Source: an uncultured Mollicutes bacterium
GTDB lineage: Bacteria > Bacillota_I > Bacilli_A > Acholeplasmatales > Anaeroplasmataceae
DNA: 27,658 nucleotides
Reading direction: 5' to 3'
Assembly (NCBI GenBank): GCA_900540705.1
Contig: UQGR01000027.1
Coordinates: 1-27,658, forward strand
The translations under genes were made by a program, and so were the position numbers. This document shows positions 22,771 to 27,658 of this stretch, in pieces. The number at the start of each line of letters is the position of its first letter. Position 1 is the stretch's first letter. A model generated the notes under the pieces. That model was not told the DNA's origin, did no database searches, and worked only from the letters and a program-made list of their open reading frames with translations.

Positions 22771-23658
22771 ATGTTTCGACAAGGAATAAAAAATTTTTTT
22801 ATCAATTTAAAATATTTTTTTACACCATTAGGTTCAATGTTTTTAGGAATGATGATAGGGATATCGTTCCTTATTCCAGGAGTGATTCAATCAGGTTTAA
22901 TTCTTATTGATGGTATTAAGGCTTTAGGAGAAAATTTACATTTGGATTTTGGAGAAGTTTGGAATACACTATGGAAAGAAATTGTGGCTTTAAACTGGGA
23001 ATCTCCAAATCAAGCTATAGAAATTATTTTTTCTGAAGATTGGCTAAATCAGCAGGTTACGAATACTTTAAGTGTCATTCTTGGCAAAGACTTTGAACTA
23101 TTCAAGATGGAAATAGGACAACTAGTTTCTGAATTTGTAAAGGGTCTTCAGCTTTCCGTCATAGTATTTATTGCCTGGTGGATAATGGGCTTTTTGGTTG
23201 GATATATTCTCCTTAGATTTTTAGTTCGAAGAACGATAGCCAAAAGAAATTTATGGCAGTACATTCTCAATATATTCGTCAATTCCTTGCTAGTCCTTTG
23301 TATGCTAGTTATATGCCTTGTCTTATTTACTATTTGGGCTCCTAGCATCTTATTAAGCTATGGTCTCATGCTTTTATTGTCAGGCTCCTTTTCTCTCTTA
23401 GGAGCTTATCTGGTCTATGGCAGAAAAAAGATTTCACTTAGAAAAGTTATGAATTTTAAAAATTTAAGCTCTCATATTCTGGCAAATCTTTGTATCCTAT
23501 TGATTGCCTTGACGATGACAATTTTGGCAGTAATTGTAAATATCCTTTTAGGAATTTTTACTGGTCTATCCTTACTGGCAATTGCCTTTTTAGTTATGAA
23601 TATGAATGCGGAGTCTTATGTAATTCATATGGTAAAGAAAGAAGAAGCCAAGTTCTGA
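22771..23658 (+). CDS. Third membrane protein of the ABC-2 operon, unknown family
   Basis: 295 residues, one base after the permease stop, so co-translated; GGAG at 22759-22762 lies inside the permease gene. One N-terminal helix (about 16-42) is followed by an extracytoplasmic segment of about 75 residues (DFGEVWNTLWKEIVALNW...IFSEDWLNQQVTNTL), then about five helices from 127 to 277. It lacks ATPase or known permease motifs. Its place suggests an accessory subunit, a partner permease, or an immunity-type protein. I cannot assign a family. Confidence 0.82.
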   Translation: MFRQGIKNFFINLKYFFTPLGSMFLGMMIGISFLIPGVIQSGLILIDGIKALGENLHLDFGEVWNTLWKEIVALNWESPNQAIEIIFSEDWLNQQVTNTLSVILGKDFELFKMEIGQLVSEFVKGLQLSVIVFIAWWIMGFLVGYILLRFLVRRTIAKRNLWQYILNIFVNSLLVLCMLVICLVLFTIWAPSILLSYGLMLLLSGSFSLLGAYLVYGRKKISLRKVMNFKNLSSHILANLCILLIALTMTILAVIVNILLGIFTGLSLLAIAFLVMNMNAESYVIHMVKKEEAKF

Positions 23659-23696
23659 GTAGTGAGGTAACAAATGATTAAATTGCATAAGAAGTT

Positions 23697-23731
23697 AAAA
23701 AAGTAAATGTGCCCAACATTTACTTTTTTAT
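23697..23731. terminator. Bidirectional terminator
   Basis: AAAAAAGTAAATGT (23697-23710) and ACATTTACTTTTTT (23716-23729) pair perfectly over 14 bases around GCCCA. It serves the transporter operon and the convergent lacI-type gene. Confidence 0.93.
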
Positions 23732-23758
23732 TTTATATTTAAAAGGATAGATATAAAT

Positions 23759-24787
23759 TTATCTTCTTGTAGATTCTCTAACGATCAAATCGGTAGATAT
23801 TGTAATCAACCGGGAAGGAATACTTTTATCTTCAATTCTACTGATCAAGGTTCTTAAAATTTCAGCACCTAAAAATTGTTTATTTAAGGAAAAAGTAGTA
23901 AGAGCTGGAGAAAGAGAATAAGACTCAGCAGCATTATCAAAGCCCACCACTAGCGCTTGATCTGGTATTTCAATATTCATTGTCTTGAGAGCCATACACA
24001 CATTTCTAGCTACAAAATCATTGCAGCAGATGAAAACCTCAGGAAGTTCTTTTAATTTTTTTATTTCATTTAAGAGTGCCTCTGTATTTCCGTAATCAAA
24101 TTGTTCCTCTGATAAATTGATGTCCTCTATAGGGTTATGATATATCTTAGCGTTTCTTAATCCCAACAGCATTCCTGTATAACGCTTTCGAAAGCTATGA
24201 CAATGCCGATTATCTCCAACAAAGGAGAATCTAGAGACCTGATATATTTTATGAAGCTGTTTTACGTATCCAGAGATGGCCTGTTCATCGTTCGTACAAA
24301 TGATATCGTGATTTTGTCCAAAGGTTTGAGTGGTATGAGCGAAATCGTGGAAGCAGACTGGTAGTTCTAACTTTAAAAGCTTAGTGATAAAATCCCTGTC
24401 AAAGCATTCAAATGCTACGATACCATCCACATGTAGCTCTTTTATATAGGCACTAAGCCTAGCAAAAGAGTTTTTTCTATTGTTGAAGATATACTGAAAG
24501 AGCTCATAATTTCTTTCAAAACAATAGGTTTCTATAGAACTGATTAAAGAAATATAGAAGCTAATGTTGTTTAGAGGCTTAGCGGAAACTAGTAATATCC
24601 GATATTTTTTCCCTGAACTATCTAAATTTAAAGTGCTGAGAGACTTATAATTCATTTCTTGGGCTTTTCTAAGAACCAGTTCGCGTGTTTTTTCAGGAAC
24701 ATATTGACCATTCAATGCCTTAGAAACTGTATTTCTCGATAGATGTAATGCCTCTGCAATGCTTTGAATTGTTACTGCCTTCTTCAT
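23759..24787 (-). CDS. LacI-family transcriptional regulator
   Basis: 342 residues. The N-terminal helix-turn-helix and hinge are standard (TIQSIAEALHLSRNTVSKALNGQ...VLRKAQEMNY), followed by a periplasmic-binding-protein-like domain (YRILLVSAKPLN..., DGIVAFECFDRDFI, FSFVGDNRHCHSFRKRY, VFICCNDFVARNVCMAL, ALVVGFDNAAESY) ending in PSRLITISTDLIVRES. AGGAGG precedes the ATG at 24787. It is divergent from the large Cys/His-repeat lipoprotein gene, and two matched palindromic operators lie between them. The effector, probably a sugar or related small molecule, is unknown; no sugar transporter or glycosidase is in view. Confidence 0.94.
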   Translation of the reverse strand: MKKAVTIQSIAEALHLSRNTVSKALNGQYVPEKTRELVLRKAQEMNYKSLSTLNLDSSGKKYRILLVSAKPLNNISFYISLISSIETYCFERNYELFQYIFNNRKNSFARLSAYIKELHVDGIVAFECFDRDFITKLLKLELPVCFHDFAHTTQTFGQNHDIICTNDEQAISGYVKQLHKIYQVSRFSFVGDNRHCHSFRKRYTGMLLGLRNAKIYHNPIEDINLSEEQFDYGNTEALLNEIKKLKELPEVFICCNDFVARNVCMALKTMNIEIPDQALVVGFDNAAESYSLSPALTTFSLNKQFLGAEILRTLISRIEDKSIPSRLITISTDLIVRESTRR

Positions 24788-24826
24788 AATTCCTCCTAAA
24801 ATGCTTTTCCCGCTTTATTTACCTTT

Positions 24827-24854
24827 ATTATACTCATTCCTCCTTTTCCGTCAA
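24827..24854 (-). promoter_or_regulatory. Promoter of the lacI-type gene
   Basis: On the minus strand: TTGACG (24854-24849), 16 bases, TATAAT (24832-24827). Confidence 0.65.
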
Positions 24855-24863
24855 GATTCTTTT

Positions 24864-24909
24864 TGTGCATTTGCATAAAAAGCGAGCGAAAAAATTGTGC
24901 AAATGCACA
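24864..24909. promoter_or_regulatory. Paired LacI-type operators
   Basis: Operator 1: TGTGCA-TT-TGCATA (24864-24877). Operator 2: TGTGCA-AA-TGCACA (24896-24909), a perfect-arm palindrome. Their centres are 32 bases apart, about three helical turns. Both lie between the divergent promoters. Confidence 0.75.
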
Positions 24910-24925
24910 TTACCATTTTATAACA

Positions 24926-24954
24926 TTGACATTAAGTAAAACATTTTTTATAAT
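24926..24954 (+). promoter_or_regulatory. Consensus promoter of the large lipoprotein gene
   Basis: TTGACA (24926-24931), 17 bases, TATAAT (24949-24954): perfect sigma-A match. A further imperfect palindrome TGAAA-N7-TTTCA (24960-24976), with AGCGCT in the middle, sits at the transcription start and could be another repressor or cre-like site. Confidence 0.8.
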
Positions 24955-25009
24955 CTTTTTGAAAATAGCGCTTTCATTAATTACAAAAACAAATATTTGG
25001 AGGATATTT

Positions 25010-27658
25010 ATGAGAAAAATAAAAGTTTTTTTTATGAGTTTTATTTTGGTTTTAGTATTATCTCTTTTCCTTTTTGCATGTAGTGAACCAAAGGACTGTG
25101 AGCATAGCTGGGAAAATGAAGAGGTATTAGAGGAGGCAAGCTGTATCTCTGAAGGAAGTATAAGGTATACCTGTAGTAAGTGTCAGGAAACCAAGCTAGA
25201 GAAGACAGAAAAGACAGGCCACCAGTCTAGTACGGAATATAGGTATGATGATAAGGAGCATTACCTATATTGCCTAGTATGTCAAGAGCCTTTAGAAAAA
25301 AAGCCTCATTCTATCATTGATGATGAAATAGAAAAGGAGCCTACAGCCTACGAACCAGGAATAATGAAGACTAAATGCTCTAGCTGTTCCTATCAATCTA
25401 CAAGGGAAATTGCTCCTACTGAACACAAAAGAGGAGAAAAGTATCAATATGATAAGGATTATCATTGGTATACCTGTATTGCCCATGAAGATTGTTCTGT
25501 GATGATTCAAAAGTCTAAGCATACTCTCGTTGAAGGAGAAATCATAAAAGAGGCTACTGAGAATGAGGATGGTTTGAGAAAGATTAGCTGCCAGGAATGT
25601 GACTATGAAGGAACTGTTGCTATTCCTGCTAATGCTCATATCAAAGGGGAACAGAAGTGGGATGGTACATACCACTGGTATACCTGTAGTCGTCATGATC
25701 ATTGTCCTGCGGAGCTAGAAAAAGAAATCCATTCGTGGAAGGAAACCTCAAGAAAGAATGCTTCTTGTACAGAAGAAGGAAGTGTTTCCTATGAATGTAC
25801 TGGCTGTGCTGCAGTAAAGACAGAGACATTGGAGCCTTTGAATCATGATATAGAGGAGTATCCCGCTCAAAACCCTACCTGTACAGAGGTTGGATGGGAA
25901 GCTTATGAGGCTTGTAAGCGATGCTCCTATTCTACAAAGGTAGAAATAGAGGCTATCGGTCATAACTATGAGCTTATAAATACGGATGCTTTAGAGCATT
26001 ATCTAGAGTGTTCCCATTGTAGGGATAAGAAAGAGGCTACAGCTCATGAATATAGCTCTTGGACAATTACTACTCCTGCAACACTTTATGAAAACGGCGT
26101 GGAAACCAAGTGTTGTAGCTGTGGTCATCTTGGAACAGAAACTAGAGAGCTTTCTGCTCAAGCAGATTTTAAAAATGATTTTTCAGTGAATTCCTCAGAT
26201 GGCATCTGGAAATATGGTTCTGTTGTCTATACCTGGGGAGAACAAGAGAATTTTGATTTTACCGCCTTGACGAACAAAACAGAGGCAGGTGATGGCTTTG
26301 TTACAGATGGTATTGAAATTAAATCCGGCTGGATATATGCTAACCAAATGCTGGCAATTGCTTATACCGTAACAGAAAAAATCAATATCAGCTCTATTAT
26401 GAGATTCATAGGTGATGCTGAGGCTACAAGGCTTGCTTTAAGGGTTGCAGTAAAGAATCAGGAAGGAATGCTGTATGCAAATCCATCCTTCTATGGAACA
26501 GATAGTAATACGTTAGAAGTATCTTTATGTCATTCTTTAAATTTAGGTGACACCCTATATTTTATTTTCTCAAATGAAGCTGCTTCTAATCCAGAAGCGT
26601 ATCCAAAAGGAGCTTTAGATATTATTTTAAAGCCGGTTACCTATCAAGAGGGATATCAAAGCGATGATGAGAACCATTGGAAGGTATGCGATATTCATTC
26701 TGAGTGCTCTATAAAATTTGACCTTCAGCCTCATGAATGGGAGCTTATAGAAACAACTAGCACCTGTATGGAGGCTGGTGATGCGACCTATCAGTGCAGC
26801 ATCTGTAAAAAAACGAAAACAGAGCCGCTTCCTGCAACAGGTCATAGCTTTGAAGATTATGAATTTGAAAATGAGGATGGCCATTATCAGATTTGTTCCA
26901 GATGTGGAACAAGCTCTGAGCTGCTTCCTCACAATATGATAGATAATGGAATTCAAGAAGAGCCTACGGCAGACCAGAATGGCATTATGAACACAATATG
27001 TACTGTGTGTGGATATACATCTACTCGAACTATCCCTGCTCTTAGTCATATCAGTAGTGATATCTACGATAAAGATGATGACTACCATTGGCATACCTGT
27101 AGTGCCCACCCTGATTGTGGTGTGAAGCTAGATCTAGAAAAGCATAGCTGGCAAGAGATTTCCAACACAGCTACCTGCACAGAGGATGGTATTCTTACAT
27201 ATGAGTGCTCTGTTTGTGGCAAGACAAAAGAAGAAGTAGTATCTGCTGCGCATCTGTATGGAGAGCTTATTGCTCAAACAGATAAAACCTGTACTACAGA
27301 TGGCATGCTTGCCCATTATCAGTGTACTAGATGTCAGTCTCTGTTTAATGAGGATAAGGAGTCAGTGACAGAAGAAGACTTACGCATTCCTGCTGGGCAT
27401 GAGCTTACTAGCTATGATGCAAAGTCCCCTACGTGCACAGAGGTCGGCTGGGATGCCTATGAGGCTTGTGAAAACTGTGATTATACGACCAAGGTTGAGA
27501 AGGAAGCATTAGGTCATACCTATGAAATATGGAAGACGACAACTTTAGCGACCTTATATCAAAATGGAATAGAAACCATATATTGTTCTACTTGTGATAC
27601 AGCTGGAACAGAAACTAGAGAGCTTTCTGCTCAAGCAGATTTTAAAAATGATTTTTCA
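25010..27658 (+). CDS. Very large Cys/His-repeat lipoprotein, incomplete at the window end
   Basis: Open from ATG 25010 (GGAGG at 24999-25003) to the last base: 883 codons, no stop, so the 3' end is missing. The signal peptide ends in LFAC (C24 lipid anchor; F at -2 is unusual). Residues 25-382 and 545-883 are repeats of about 25-35 residues in three variants: TCTExG...YxCxxC...GH; EPTAxxxGIMxTxCxxCxY...H; and YHWxTCxxHxxC...HxW. Nearly every unit has a CxxC and a His, as in zinc-ribbon-like or heme/metal motifs, though the ligand is unknown. Residues 386-542 form a different, Cys-poor domain (DFSVNSSDGIWKYGSV...GDTLYFIFSNEA) resembling jelly-roll modules of surface proteins. A second copy of that domain begins as the window ends. 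Controlled by the divergent LacI regulator. The protein is surface-exposed; function unknown. Confidence 0.88.
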   Translation, partial: MRKIKVFFMSFILVLVLSLFLFACSEPKDCEHSWENEEVLEEASCISEGSIRYTCSKCQETKLEKTEKTGHQSSTEYRYDDKEHYLYCLVCQEPLEKKPHSIIDDEIEKEPTAYEPGIMKTKCSSCSYQSTREIAPTEHKRGEKYQYDKDYHWYTCIAHEDCSVMIQKSKHTLVEGEIIKEATENEDGLRKISCQECDYEGTVAIPANAHIKGEQKWDGTYHWYTCSRHDHCPAELEKEIHSWKETSRKNASCTEEGSVSYECTGCAAVKTETLEPLNHDIEEYPAQNPTCTEVGWEAYEACKRCSYSTKVEIEAIGHNYELINTDALEHYLECSHCRDKKEATAHEYSSWTITTPATLYENGVETKCCSCGHLGTETRELSAQADFKNDFSVNSSDGIWKYGSVVYTWGEQENFDFTALTNKTEAGDGFVTDGIEIKSGWIYANQMLAIAYTVTEKINISSIMRFIGDAEATRLALRVAVKNQEGMLYANPSFYGTDSNTLEVSLCHSLNLGDTLYFIFSNEAASNPEAYPKGALDIILKPVTYQEGYQSDDENHWKVCDIHSECSIKFDLQPHEWELIETTSTCMEAGDATYQCSICKKTKTEPLPATGHSFEDYEFENEDGHYQICSRCGTSSELLPHNMIDNGIQEEPTADQNGIMNTICTVCGYTSTRTIPALSHISSDIYDKDDDYHWHTCSAHPDCGVKLDLEKHSWQEISNTATCTEDGILTYECSVCGKTKEEVVSAAHLYGELIAQTDKTCTTDGMLAHYQCTRCQSLFNEDKESVTEEDLRIPAGHELTSYDAKSPTCTEVGWDAYEACENCDYTTKVEKEALGHTYEIWKTTTLATLYQNGIETIYCSTCDTAGTETRELSAQADFKNDFS
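26131..26185 (+). repeat. Exact 55-base repeat, copy 1
   Basis: Identical to 27604-27658. It encodes GTETRELSAQADFKNDFS, the junction between a Cys/His repeat block and the jelly-roll-like domain. The copies are 1473 bases (491 codons) apart, in frame. Confidence 0.97.
27604..27658 (+). repeat. Exact 55-base repeat, copy 2, cut by the window end
   Basis: Identical to 26131-26185 up to the last base available; the identity probably continues beyond the window. It shows that a repeat block plus jelly-roll-like domain was duplicated recently within the gene. Confidence 0.97.

Noticed and set aside
24960..24976. A catabolite (cre) site at the lipoprotein start
   Set aside because: TGAAA-N7-TTTCA is three bases too wide for a normal cre box, so it is only noted as a palindrome.
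25292..27316. Several minus-strand open frames at the right end
   Set aside because: They are antisense shadows of the long plus-strand repeat lipoprotein, which stays open without a stop and has promoter, ribosome site and lipobox.
25010..27658. Repeats that might be mistaken for a CRISPR array
   Set aside because: Repeats are coding, imperfect at DNA level, of varying spacing and in one frame; no cas genes are present.

Overview
The window is AT-rich bacterial chromosome. It uses the standard bacterial code: TGA is a real stop at 3112, 6028, 10413, 18710, 22026 and 23658. Strong GGAGG ribosome sites, sigma-A promoters with 17-base spacers, U-rich terminators and the gene families point to a low-GC Bacillota, probably an anaerobic or host-associated one. 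I cannot name the genus from sequence alone.

Left part (1-6.7 kb). A decayed DUF1016/YhcG-type nuclease gene (1-785) is followed by a monocistronic ferritin and an unknown membrane protein. Next comes a cell-envelope signalling module: an ECF-like sigma factor, a translationally coupled transmembrane protein with an RsgI-like extracellular domain, and a lipoprotein with the same extracellular domain. Upstream of both the sigma gene and the lipoprotein gene lies a shared 35-base element that may be the sigma factor's own promoter. A small lipoprotein of unknown function follows.

Middle (6.8-12.7 kb). A flavodoxin/ferredoxin fusion (EFR1 type) is paired with an FMN split-barrel protein. A yybP-ykoY-like manganese riboswitch precedes a CaCA cation exchanger and an SGNH hydrolase. 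Then come tRNA-Gly(CCC) and tRNA-Ser(GGA) with their own promoter and terminator, and a solitary protein with a diadenylate-cyclase-like (DisA_N/DAC) domain whose RHR motif is altered. An apparently free-standing structured small RNA of about 125 nt has its own promoter and terminator and matches no class I recognise.

Right part (12.8-27.7 kb). A 1024-residue secreted, membrane-anchored transglutaminase-like protein and a small unknown gene come first. Two ABC systems with local regulators follow. The first is a MarR-controlled heterodimeric exporter with two palindromic operators bracketing the promoter. The second is a TetR-divergent ABC-2 type transporter with an extra membrane protein. 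Last is a LacI-type regulator divergent from a very large lipoprotein that runs off the window end. That protein is built of Cys/His repeats (CxxC...H) and jelly-roll-like inserts. Its frame is open from 25010 to the last base (883 codons).

The strongest leads for new biology are the small RNA at about 12537-12661, the sigma/RsgI/lipoprotein trio with its shared promoter element, the DAC-like protein with a changed catalytic motif, and the LacI-controlled Cys/His-repeat lipoprotein.
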